Origin: Chloroflexota bacterium
GTDB taxonomy: Bacteria > Chloroflexota > Anaerolineae > Anaerolineales > VGOW01
Length of the DNA: 8,600 nt
Direction of reading: 5' to 3'
NCBI GenBank assembly: GCA_016215145.1
Contig: JACRLA010000375.1
Location: 1-8,600 of the forward strand
A program made the position numbers and the translations under genes. The notes beneath the pieces are model-generated. The model did no database searches. It saw nothing but the letters and a program-made list of their open reading frames with translations, and was not told the DNA's origin. Position 1 is the first letter of the stretch. The number at the start of each line of letters is the position of its first letter. This document shows, in pieces, positions 1 to 6,450 of the stretch.

Positions 1-29
1 AATAAGGATGAGGGCGTTTTGTTTTAAAA

Positions 30-57
30 GAATGAAGGCAGAATTATGAAGGATGAA
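30..57. repeat. Degenerate heptanucleotide tandem array A (4 units)
   Basis: Read in steps of seven from position 30, the sequence gives four units that share the ending GAA: GAATGAA (30-36), GGCAGAA (37-43), TTATGAA (44-50) and GGATGAA (51-57). The consensus is roughly NNATGAA. It lies upstream of the ileS promoter and has no coding role that I can see. Degenerate 7-base arrays of this kind resemble the short tandemly repeated repetitive (STRR) sequences known from cyanobacterial intergenic regions. That comparison is by style only. Confidence 0.55.
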
Positions 58-80
58 TCTAAAACAGACTACGCGACTAC

Positions 81-109
81 TTGACTAACCGCAATCAGAA
101 ATCAATAAT
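81..109 (+). promoter_or_regulatory. Candidate sigma70-type promoter of ileS
   Basis: A TTGACT box (81-86) matches the -35 consensus at five of six positions. It is followed after exactly 17 bases by AATAAT (104-109), which matches TATAAT at five of six. Transcription would then start near 116, giving a leader of only about 13 bases before the ileS start. That leaves no room for a T-box or other leader control from this promoter. The -10 box lies inside heptanucleotide array B. Confidence 0.5.
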
Positions 110-120
110 CAGAAATTGAG
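93..120. repeat. Heptanucleotide tandem array B (4 units) overlapping the ileS promoter
   Basis: Four consecutive 7-base units begin at 93. Units 1 and 3 are AATCAGA (93-99, 107-113), unit 2 is AATCAAT (100-106) and unit 4 is AATTGAG (114-120). The array contains the putative -10 box of ileS, and its last unit begins the Shine-Dalgarno-like GAGGG at 118-122. Its AATC core also appears, on the opposite strand, in the array at 7289-7323. Confidence 0.6.
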
Positions 121-128
121 GGCTTATT

Positions 129-3100
129 ATGTTTCAACCTGTCACACCTAAACTCGATACCCAAAAACTCGAAAGCGATGTGCTGAACTTTTGGAAACGC
201 GAGAATATTTTTCAGAAAACAACGGAAGGACGCGAGAATAAGCCGCGCTACATTTTCTACGAGGGACCTCCAACGGCAAATGGACGCCCCGGTTCGCATC
301 ATGTTTTGGCGCGCGTGTTCAAAGATTTGTTCCCACGCTACAAAACGATGAAGGGTTTCCTAGTTAGGCGAAGGGCGGGGTGGGACACCCATGGTCTACC
401 TGTCGAGATCGAAGTTGAAAAACAACTCGGCTTCAGCGGCAAAGATCAGATCGAAAAATTCGGCGTGGCAGAGTTCAATGCGCGCTGCCGCAAGTCGGCG
501 TTTGACTACATTCAAGATTGGGAGCGCATGACGGAACGCATCGGCTTTTGGGTTGATCTCAAAACTGCCTACGTCACTTACGAAAACGAATACATCGAGT
601 CGGTCTGGTGGATTCTCAAACAGTTTTGGGATAAAGGTTTGATCTATCAAGGCTTTAAAGTTGTGCCGTATTGCGCGCGCTGTGGCACGCCGTTATCGGA
701 TCACGAAGTGTCGCTCGGTTATCAAGACGATACCGAAGACCCATCGGTGTTTGTCCGTTTTCCGTTGAAGGATGAACCGAACACATCCTTCTTGGTGTGG
801 ACGACGACCCCGTGGACGCTGCCGGGTAATGTGGCGTTGGCGGTTCACCCGGATGTGATGTATGTAAAAGTTGAAAGAGCGGTTAACGGCAGCACCGAGA
901 GATTGATCCTCGCCAAAGATTTAGTCGCCAAAGTTTTGGGCGCGGACGGTTGGAAGATCGTCGGCGATTACAAAGGCAAAGAACTTAAAGGCAAAGCCTA
1001 CAAACCGCTTTACTCGTTCATGACGTTTTCAGAAAAAGCGCATTACTTGGTCGCAGGTGATTTTGTCACGACGAGTGATGGCACGGGTATCGTACACATC
1101 GCACCGGCGTTTGGCGCGGACGACATGAAGATGGCGAATGAAAACGATCTGCCGATCTTGATGACGGTGGACGAGCGCGGCGGCTTCGTGGATGCCGTTA
1201 CCCCGTGGCGCGGCAAATGGGTGAAGGACGCCGACCCGCTCATCACGCGCGATCTTGAAGATCGTGGCTTGTTGTTTAAGAGCGGCACGTATCTGCACAC
1301 TTATCCATTTTGTTGGCGATGTTCGACTCCGCTTTTGTATTATGCTCGCTCGACGTGGTACATCGAGACGACGAAATATAAAGAAAAACTTGTCGGCTTA
1401 AACAAAACGATCAACTGGGTGCCCGATCACATTCGCAACGGACGCTTTGGCAATTGGTTGGAGAACAACATTGATTGGGCGTTGGGGCGCGAGCGTTATT
1501 GGGGCACGCCTCTGCCTGTTTGGGTGGATGATGATGGCGATCAACTGTGCGTGGGTTCCGTTGAAGAATTATCTAAACTCACTGGACGCGATCTCAAAGA
1601 TTTAGATTTGCATCGCCCGCACGTTGACGATATCACGTTCCCCAACCCGAAGACGGGCAAGACCATGAAGCGTGTGCCAGAATTAATTGATGTCTGGTTC
1701 GATTCGGGCGCGATGCCGGTGGCGCAGTGGCACTATCCGTTTGAGAACAAAGAAATGTTTGATGAACAGTTTCCGGCAGATTACATCTGTGAAGCAGTGG
1801 ATCAGACTCGCGGTTGGTTCTACTCGCTTCATGCGATCTCGACTCTTCTATTTGAAAACGTGTCGTTCAAGAATGTGATCTGTTTGGGACACATCTTGGA
1901 TGGCGAAGGTTTAAAAATGTCGAAGAGCAAGGGCAACATCGTTGACCCGTGGAGTGTGTTGAACGCGCATGGCGCCGACGCCTTTCGTTGGTATCTGTAT
2001 ACGGCGACCCCGCCCGGCAACTCACGCCGCTTCTCGGTTGATCTCGTTGGCGAAGTGGTTCGCAACTTTATGCTGCCGTTGTGGAATACGTATTCGTTCT
2101 TCACCACGTATGCCAATCTTGCTAAATGGAAACCCGACGCGAGGGGGACCGAAGGCGCGGCGTTGACTTCGCTCGACAAATGGATTCTCTCCGAGTTGCA
2201 TACGCTGGTGCGCGATGTGAGCGACGCTTACGAAAATTACGACGTGACGAATGCCACGCGCCCGATTGAAAAATTTGTGGACAGTTTATCGAATTGGTTT
2301 TTACGGAGATCACGCCGCCGCTTCTGGGACGCCGCCACCGATTCGGATCGTGCCGCGTTTGCCACACTCTACGAATGTTTGCTCACCGTGAGCAAATTGC
2401 TCGCGCCCGCTATGCCGTTTCTCTCCGACGCGCTGTATCGTGACTTGGTCAGCGTTGATTCGTCCGCGCCTGCTTCGGTGCATCTTGCTGATTGGCCCGC
2501 CACTCATTCGTGGCGCGTGGATGAAAAGTTAAACAGCGATATGCGCGTGGTGATGAAAGCTGCCTCACTCGGTCATGCCGCGCGGGCGAAGGCGAATCGC
2601 AAAGTGCGCCAACCCTTAAGTGAAGCCGCCTTTGCCGCGCCATCTGCCGCCGACCTTGCGGCGATCAAAGCCTACGCCGATCTGTTGATGGATGAGTTGA
2701 ACGTGAAGGCGATCAACGTTTTGGATAAAGCTGAAACCGCCGTGACGTATTCGCTCAACCCCTTGCCGAAACAACTTGGGCAGAAACATGGCTCAAAGTT
2801 CCCTGCGATTCGTAAAGCCGTTCTCGCTGGAGATCAGAGCGCGTTTGCTCACGCCTTGCTCGGTGGTCAATCGGTTGAAGTGAAGGTGAATGGTGAGTCG
2901 ATCACGGTGTTGCCCGATGAAGTGGAAGTGCGCCAAAATGCTAAAGGCGGTTACACCGTCGCCGATGAGGGTGGTTATCTCGCCGCGCTCAAGGTCGAGT
3001 TGACCGATGACTTGATCAAAGAAGGTTTGGCGCGTGAGGTCGTGCGACGGATCCAGGATTTGCGGAAATCGGCCGGTCTTGACGTGGCAGACCGCATCAC

Positions 3101-3272
3101 CGTGCGCTTTGCCGCGTCCCAAAAATTAAGTGAGGCGATCACTTCCTTCACCGACTACATCAAATCTGAAACACTGTGCGTTGATCTTGCTTCGGGGGAA
3201 TTACAAAACGCGGCAAGCGTTGAGGACAAATTTGACGGCGAGACGTTGAAGGTGATGTTGGCGAAAACCTAA
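129..3272 (+). CDS. ileS: Isoleucyl-tRNA synthetase, type 2 with GXHH signature
   Basis: Charges tRNA-Ile with isoleucine in the cytoplasm; class I synthetase of the IleRS/ValRS/LeuRS group. The 1047-residue length fits type 2 (eukaryote/archaeal-like) IleRS. In order: YEGPPTANG and the ATP signature as GSHH at residues 55-58 (canonical HIGH with first and third residues swapped); a CxxC at C182/C185; an editing (CP1) domain with WTTTPWTLPGN from W224 and GTGIVHIAPAFGADD from G318, whose D332 aligns with the editing aspartate of E. coli IleRS; a second CxxC at C395/C398; KMSKS at 596-600; then the helical anticodon-binding domain and a C-terminal extension containing EGLAREVVRRIQ. The ATG at 129 follows GAGGG (118-122) by six bases. 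The frame is uninterrupted and the gene looks functional. The stop overlaps that of the convergent gene. Family assignment is near certain; type 2 assignment rests on signature and length. Confidence 0.97.
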   Translation: MFQPVTPKLDTQKLESDVLNFWKRENIFQKTTEGRENKPRYIFYEGPPTANGRPGSHHVLARVFKDLFPRYKTMKGFLVRRRAGWDTHGLPVEIEVEKQLGFSGKDQIEKFGVAEFNARCRKSAFDYIQDWERMTERIGFWVDLKTAYVTYENEYIESVWWILKQFWDKGLIYQGFKVVPYCARCGTPLSDHEVSLGYQDDTEDPSVFVRFPLKDEPNTSFLVWTTTPWTLPGNVALAVHPDVMYVKVERAVNGSTERLILAKDLVAKVLGADGWKIVGDYKGKELKGKAYKPLYSFMTFSEKAHYLVAGDFVTTSDGTGIVHIAPAFGADDMKMANENDLPILMTVDERGGFVDAVTPWRGKWVKDADPLITRDLEDRGLLFKSGTYLHTYPFCWRCSTPLLYYARSTWYIETTKYKEKLVGLNKTINWVPDHIRNGRFGNWLENNIDWALGRERYWGTPLPVWVDDDGDQLCVGSVEELSKLTGRDLKDLDLHRPHVDDITFPNPKTGKTMKRVPELIDVWFDSGAMPVAQWHYPFENKEMFDEQFPADYICEAVDQTRGWFYSLHAISTLLFENVSFKNVICLGHILDGEGLKMSKSKGNIVDPWSVLNAHGADAFRWYLYTATPPGNSRRFSVDLVGEVVRNFMLPLWNTYSFFTTYANLAKWKPDARGTEGAALTSLDKWILSELHTLVRDVSDAYENYDVTNATRPIEKFVDSLSNWFLRRSRRRFWDAATDSDRAAFATLYECLLTVSKLLAPAMPFLSDALYRDLVSVDSSAPASVHLADWPATHSWRVDEKLNSDMRVVMKAASLGHAARAKANRKVRQPLSEAAFAAPSAADLAAIKAYADLLMDELNVKAINVLDKAETAVTYSLNPLPKQLGQKHGSKFPAIRKAVLAGDQSAFAHALLGGQSVEVKVNGESITVLPDEVEVRQNAKGGYTVADEGGYLAALKVELTDDLIKEGLAREVVRRIQDLRKSAGLDVADRITVRFAASQKLSEAITSFTDYIKSETLCVDLASGELQNAASVEDKFDGETLKVMLAKT

Positions 3273-3865
3273 TCTTTGCACTCCCCAAACGGAATCACTT
3301 GCGTTCCGGCGCGAACTTCTATATCCCCGGTAAAGTTGTAATCTCTCTCCGCCGGAAAATCCACCTTGACCCGATACTTGCCGGTGGGTATGTCGCTATA
3401 GGTAGTGCTGGTGTAGGCGTGCAATGATCGTGGCTGACCGTCGCCCACCTGAACGCTTCCTTCTTTACCCCGACACTCTCTAAAGACGATTGTCCCTTTT
3501 CCGGGGGTCGCCGTAAAACCCACAAAAACAAATGTCGCGCTAGGCGTGGGTGTTGCCGTGCCTTGTGGCGCGCCGCTAGTTGGTGTGGCAGTGGACGCTA
3601 CGACTTCAGTTTTTTGAATCGCCGACGTTGCCGTTTGAGAGAGACGATCTTCTTGGGCTTTAATCTGCACGGCGGTTTGCGTCAAACGCCGTTGAGCGTT
3701 GACGGCAAATACCGCCGAGGCAGTGGCGCCAGTAATTTCGGATTGTGTATAGACGTATGCCGCCCCCATGCTGGTTGCCGCAATAATTGCCAACGCGCAT
3801 AAAAAGATCGGCGCGGCAACGGCGAGCCAAACAAGATTCCGGTTCGTAGTGGATGTCCCATTCAT
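3269..3865 (-). CDS. Unrecognised membrane-anchored protein with Thr/Pro linker
   Basis: I do not recognise this 198-residue protein. It has a hydrophobic segment at about residues 11-39 that would serve as an uncleaved signal anchor, a Gln/Thr/Ala-rich helical stretch (about 50-90), a low-complexity Thr/Pro/Ser linker (about 91-121, with TATPTP-like runs), and a small probably beta-rich domain (about 124-198) with two cysteines, C131 and C196, that could form a disulfide. The architecture suggests a domain displayed outside the membrane on a flexible stalk; the C-terminal part is loosely reminiscent of PEGA-type beta domains, but that is a guess. The ATG is preceded by a GAGAG-like ribosome site. 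The TAG stop overlaps the ileS TAA in a CTAA tetranucleotide. The gene stands alone, transcribed against its neighbours, and sits between ileS and lspA. Confidence 0.8.
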   Translation of the reverse strand: MNGTSTTNRNLVWLAVAAPIFLCALAIIAATSMGAAYVYTQSEITGATASAVFAVNAQRRLTQTAVQIKAQEDRLSQTATSAIQKTEVVASTATPTSGAPQGTATPTPSATFVFVGFTATPGKGTIVFRECRGKEGSVQVGDGQPRSLHAYTSTTYSDIPTGKYRVKVDFPAERDYNFTGDIEVRAGTQVIPFGECKD

Positions 3866-3894
3866 AGAATCACTCTCTTAAGGTTTGAACTATT

Positions 3895-3928
3895 ATCCTC
3901 CCGAAGGTTCTAAAACTTTCGGGAGGAT
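3895..3928. promoter_or_regulatory. Strong intergenic hairpin without U-tract
   Basis: The arms at 3895-3909 and 3914-3928 pair over 15 positions. Eleven outer base pairs are perfect (ATCCTCCCGAA against TTCGGGAGGAT), then come one G-U wobble and three more pairs closing a four-base CTAA loop. It lies between two divergently transcribed genes, so it is not at the 3' end of either, and neither side carries a T-run. If the minus-strand -10 box at 3944-3949 is real, the hairpin lies in the 5' leader of the minus-strand gene. Alternatives are a dispersed palindromic repeat or an operator. Confidence 0.7.
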
Positions 3929-3943
3929 GACTTAACACGAAAC

Positions 3944-3949
3944 ATTATA
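3944..3949 (-). promoter_or_regulatory. -10 box for the minus-strand membrane protein
   Basis: The minus strand reads a perfect TATAAT here (plus strand ATTATA). Transcription would start near 3937, giving a leader of about 70 bases that contains the whole 3895-3928 hairpin. I see no convincing -35 hexamer at 16-18 bases. Confidence 0.4.
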
Positions 3950-4013
3950 ACCAATCCTTGTGCGTTTGACGCGGAAGGATTTTGACGAAACGATCTAACT
4001 CAAATAAATCGGT

Positions 4014-4019
4014 TACAAT
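4014..4019 (+). promoter_or_regulatory. -10 box for lspA, suggesting a leaderless message
   Basis: TACAAT, preceded by GGT, ends six bases before the lspA ATG at 4026. The expected start of transcription therefore falls on or next to the start codon. No Shine-Dalgarno sequence precedes the ATG, which agrees with a leaderless mRNA. The TTGACG at 3982-3987 is 26 bases away, too far to be the matching -35 box. Confidence 0.4.
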
Positions 4020-4025
4020 TCGCTC

Positions 4026-4580
4026 ATGTCACGTTTTATTCAACACACTCTACTCTTTGGTATCGCTGCGCTGGTCATTGTCCTTGATCAAGTTGCCAAG
4101 TATTTCGTCCGCGTCAATCTCCACTTCACTTCGTCGTTTGCGCCCATCCCTGCGCTGGCAGATTTTTTTACGATCATCAACACGCAAAATACCGGCGCAG
4201 CGTTTGGGATGTTTAAAGAAGCGGGCGGCATCTTCACCGTCGTCGCCATTTTAGTTTCGGGCGCGATTGTATTTTACTATCACCGCATCCCCGAAGGGCA
4301 GTATCTCATCCGCCTCGCGCTCGGCTTGCAGTTGGGGGGCGCGCTCGGCAATTTAATTGATCGATTGCTGTTTGGCACCGTGACCGATTTTATTTTCTTT
4401 CACTGGTACGATCAACTCAACGCGCCGATCTTTAATATCGCCGATCTCTCTATCACGATTGGCGTGATCATCTTGGCGTATCTGATGTTGCTGGAGCATC
4501 TGGAGGAACGTCGAGCCTCTGCCACTGCGGATGCCGCCACTGCCTCGTCCGCATCCCCGACCTCTGCCACACATGACTGA
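4026..4580 (+). CDS. lspA: Lipoprotein signal peptidase (signal peptidase II)
   Basis: Aspartic peptidase of the inner membrane that removes the signal peptide from prolipoproteins after diacylglyceryl transfer; target family of globomycin. The 184-residue protein shows the family's conserved blocks: LDQVAKYF at 20-27, NTGAAFGMF at 55-63, GGALGNLIDR at 104-113 leading to the first catalytic Asp in VTDF (D121), and the second in FNIADLSI (D140). Four hydrophobic segments fit at about 8-27, 68-85, 94-111 and 137-157. The last 25 or so residues form an Ala/Ser/Thr-rich tail beyond the usual family end. Its final codons overlap the start of rluD by 8 bp, so the two are probably translationally coupled. 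Family membership is secure. Confidence 0.96.
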   Translation: MSRFIQHTLLFGIAALVIVLDQVAKYFVRVNLHFTSSFAPIPALADFFTIINTQNTGAAFGMFKEAGGIFTVVAILVSGAIVFYYHRIPEGQYLIRLALGLQLGGALGNLIDRLLFGTVTDFIFFHWYDQLNAPIFNIADLSITIGVIILAYLMLLEHLEERRASATADAATASSASPTSATHD

Positions 4581-5505
4581 GCGCATCATTTCGATCACCG
4601 TAGATCAGGGCGGTGATCGTCTTGATCGATTTCTTGCTTCTGCCCTTCCCGATCTTTCACGCACACACCTTCAACGATTAATCGAAGATGGATTCGTCAC
4701 CGTTGACACCGTCGCCGTTTCTAAAACGGGGATGCGGTTGACGGGTGGGGAACGAATCACGGTGCGCGTGCCGCCGCCCGCGCCCACCGATCTTCTTGCC
4801 GAATCGATCCCCCTCAACGTGATCTATGAAGATAGCGATCTCATCGTGATTGATAAACCGGCGGGCATGGTGGTGCATCCCTCGGCCGGTCACGCTAGCG
4901 GCACATTGGTGAATGCGGTCTTGGGGCATGATCCTGATATTGAAGGCGTGGGTGATGAGGCACGTCCCGGCATTGTGCATCGTCTTGATAAAGACACATC
5001 GGGTTTGATCGTCGTCGCCAAAAATGATCAAGCGCATCGTTATTTGCAAGCGCAATTTAAAGATCGCGCGACTCGCAAAATTTATTTAGCACTCGTCGTG
5101 GGCAGACCCAAGACTCAAGTCGGACGCATCGAAGCGCCGATTGGACGCGACCTCAAGAATCGCCAGCGCATGGCGGTTGTCCCTGCCTCAAAGGGGCGCG
5201 AAGCGATCACCGAATATCGTGTACGTGAGTCATTTAAAAATTTCACGCTCGTCGAAGCCGAGCCCAAAACCGGACGCACGCATCAAATCCGCGTCCACTT
5301 TGGGTTTCTCGGCTGCCCGCTTGCGGGTGATGCACTCTACGCCACTCGCCAAAGTTCTGGAATGAAGATCGAAGGCTTGACCCGGCATTTCTTGCACGCG
5401 CATCGCTTAACTTTAAAATTGCCTTCGGGCGAAGAACGCACGTTTGAGTCGCCGTTGCCAGATGATTTAGAGAAGGTTTTGAGAGAGTTGCGAGAGATAA
5501 AATAA
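4573..5505 (+). CDS. rluD: RluD-family 23S rRNA pseudouridine synthase
   Basis: Isomerises uridines to pseudouridine in RNA; RluD itself acts on helix 69 of 23S rRNA. From the ATG at 4573 the protein is 310 residues: an S4 RNA-binding domain (about 14-65), then the catalytic domain with VIDKPAGMVVHP (92-103), the active-site motif HRLDKDTSG starting at H136 with catalytic Asp D139, and GRTHQIRVH (234-242). An in-frame ATG at 4531 would add 14 Pro/His-rich residues inside the lspA tail; the 4573 start is preferred because MTERIISITVDQGGDRLDRFL is the normal family N-terminus. Neither start has a clear Shine-Dalgarno site, consistent with coupling to lspA. lspA followed by an RluD-type gene is a common bacterial arrangement. 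The subfamily (RluD versus RluC or RluA) is less certain than the fold, but the S4 domain and motif spacing favour RluD. Confidence 0.93.
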   Translation: MTERIISITVDQGGDRLDRFLASALPDLSRTHLQRLIEDGFVTVDTVAVSKTGMRLTGGERITVRVPPPAPTDLLAESIPLNVIYEDSDLIVIDKPAGMVVHPSAGHASGTLVNAVLGHDPDIEGVGDEARPGIVHRLDKDTSGLIVVAKNDQAHRYLQAQFKDRATRKIYLALVVGRPKTQVGRIEAPIGRDLKNRQRMAVVPASKGREAITEYRVRESFKNFTLVEAEPKTGRTHQIRVHFGFLGCPLAGDALYATRQSSGMKIEGLTRHFLHAHRLTLKLPSGEERTFESPLPDDLEKVLRELREIK

Positions 5506-5558
5506 AAAGCGCGTTCTTCGTCACGGTTCAACCTGCGGCGAGAACAAGAGTGATGGGC

Positions 5559-5564
5559 TATAAT
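5559..5564 (+). promoter_or_regulatory. -10 box ahead of the orf-HNH cassette
   Basis: A perfect TATAAT lies 20 bases before the preferred ATG at 5585, so transcription would begin near 5571. An in-frame GTG at 5567 would fall upstream of that point and is therefore an unlikely start. No -35 box is visible at normal spacing. Confidence 0.45.
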
Positions 5565-5584
5565 TTGTGAGTGAAAGGCAGATG

Positions 5585-6010
5585 ATGATTATGGAAACAA
5601 TTGCTCTTGAACTTCCTAAACCCATCTTTGAAAAACTGGCGCGTATGGCGGAGCTTTCACATCGCCCCGTTATAGAATATTTGTCGGAAAGCCTTGACTT
5701 AAAAATAATGCCTGATGTGCCTGCCGAAATGCAAGCGGAACTGGCGCAGATGATTTACCTAAATGACAAAGCACTTTGGGACGCTACACAACCTTCTTTC
5801 TTGCCTAAAGAATCGGAACGATTGCGGGAGCTGAATCAGCGTTCAAGGGAAAACGGGCTTTCGGCAGATGAAACACGAGAGAGCGACGCTTTGATTTTGA
5901 AATATAATTTTTCTGTATTACGGCGCGCGAGGGCGTTTGCCCTCTTGAAGTTACGCGGTTTTACCATTCCGTTCCCGCCCAATTTTTCTGAAGATGTGAA
6001 GCGTGCATGA
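5585..6010 (+). CDS. Small unrecognised partner protein of an HNH endonuclease
   Basis: No named family is recognised for this protein of about 141 residues. Its N-terminus (ETIALELPKPIFEKLARMAELSHRP, then VIEYLSESL) has the shape of a short beta strand followed by helices, as in ribbon-helix-helix or antitoxin-like N-termini. The rest is charged and helical, ending in a RARAFALLKLRG segment and PFPPNF. I recall similar small proteins next to HNH genes in cyanobacteria, with LP..LFEQL at the start and a ..RAKA..LLK.RG.. near the end; this is memory, not a search. The start is chosen at 5585 because GAAAGG (5573-5578) sits six bases upstream; 5582, 5591 and GTG 5567 are in-frame alternatives. 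Its TGA overlaps the HNH start as ATGA, so the two are coupled. The gene contains no GATC site, unlike most flanking genes. Confidence 0.8.
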   Translation: MIMETIALELPKPIFEKLARMAELSHRPVIEYLSESLDLKIMPDVPAEMQAELAQMIYLNDKALWDATQPSFLPKESERLRELNQRSRENGLSADETRESDALILKYNFSVLRRARAFALLKLRGFTIPFPPNFSEDVKRA

Positions 6011-6438
6011 CCTCCGCTTATATTCCGCGCGATATTCAGATAGCGGTATTGCAGCGTGCTAATTCGCATTGTGAATATTGCCTCTCTGATGAAAGGTTAG
6101 TTGGCATCCCTTTTGAAATTGAGCATATCCTGCCTCTCTCGCGGAGCGGCGAGACTGTCTTGGATAATCTGGCGTTAGCCTGCTCACGCTGTAACCGTCA
6201 CAAAGCGAATCGTACTCATGTTATTGATCCATTGGATCAAAAATCTGTTTCACTGTTTAACCCACGCCAGCAAAAGTGGGGCGATCATTTTTCTTGGAGC
6301 GACGAGGGTGTGCTTGTAACAGGTTTAACGGATATTGGGCGTGCCACTGTTGAAGCGTTGCAAATGAACCACCCTTTGATTATTGAAGCCCGTCGAAACT
6401 GGATTCTTTTAGAATTGCATCCCCCGTCTATAGATTAG
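6007..6438 (+). CDS. HNH endonuclease
   Basis: Predicted metal-dependent nuclease of 143 residues. The HNH/beta-beta-alpha-metal core is plain: zinc ligands C22 and C25 (CEYC), the first His in FEIEHILPLSRSGET (E39, H40), N54 in LDNLALAC, and the second cysteine pair C59/C62 followed by NRHKAN (N63, H65). The C-terminal part (LFNPRQQKWGDHFSW, then a region ending in ARRNWI) matches my memory of a family of stand-alone HNH proteins common in cyanobacteria and Chloroflexota, usually next to a small upstream gene like the one here. The target is unknown; it may be a defence, toxin or DNA-processing nuclease. The ATG overlaps the preceding TGA by 4 bp. Its stop codon lies within the Shine-Dalgarno site of the next gene. 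Confidence 0.93.
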   Translation: MTSAYIPRDIQIAVLQRANSHCEYCLSDERLVGIPFEIEHILPLSRSGETVLDNLALACSRCNRHKANRTHVIDPLDQKSVSLFNPRQQKWGDHFSWSDEGVLVTGLTDIGRATVEALQMNHPLIIEARRNWILLELHPPSID

Positions 6439-6441
6439 GAG
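6437..6441 (+). promoter_or_regulatory. Shine-Dalgarno site of the nitrilase-like gene
   Basis: AGGAG lies nine bases before the ATG at 6451 and overlaps the last two bases of the HNH stop codon. It supports the 6451 start and co-transcription with the HNH gene. Confidence 0.65.
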
Positions 6442-6450
6442 AAAATTTTC

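Noticed and set aside
1..128. T-box or other tRNA-sensing leader upstream of ileS
   Set aside because: No T-box consensus or terminator is visible, and the predicted transcript start leaves a leader of only about 13 bases. A longer leader beginning before the window cannot be excluded.
291..302. GSHH read as a broken, inactive IleRS active site
   Set aside because: The swapped GXHH form is a known functional variant in type 2 IleRS, and every other motif is intact.
1829..2179. Antisense open frame of 116 codons inside ileS
   Set aside because: It lies wholly opposite a well-conserved IleRS region, has no ribosome site and reads as low-complexity Arg/Ser sequence; it is a shadow frame, as are the other antisense frames within ileS and rluD.
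3290..3308. Possible hairpin between the convergent stops (CGGAA / TTCCG)
   Set aside because: Only five pairs with a nine-base loop, inside the coding end of the minus-strand gene and without a T-run.
4531..4572. Upstream in-frame ATG for rluD adding 14 residues
   Set aside because: The added MPPLPRPHPRPLPH segment is unlike family N-termini and lies within the lspA tail; the start at 4573 gives the expected N-terminus.
5513..5545. Possible terminator hairpin after rluD
   Set aside because: The arms GTTCTTCG and CGAGAAC pair only with a bulge across a large loop, and no T-run follows.
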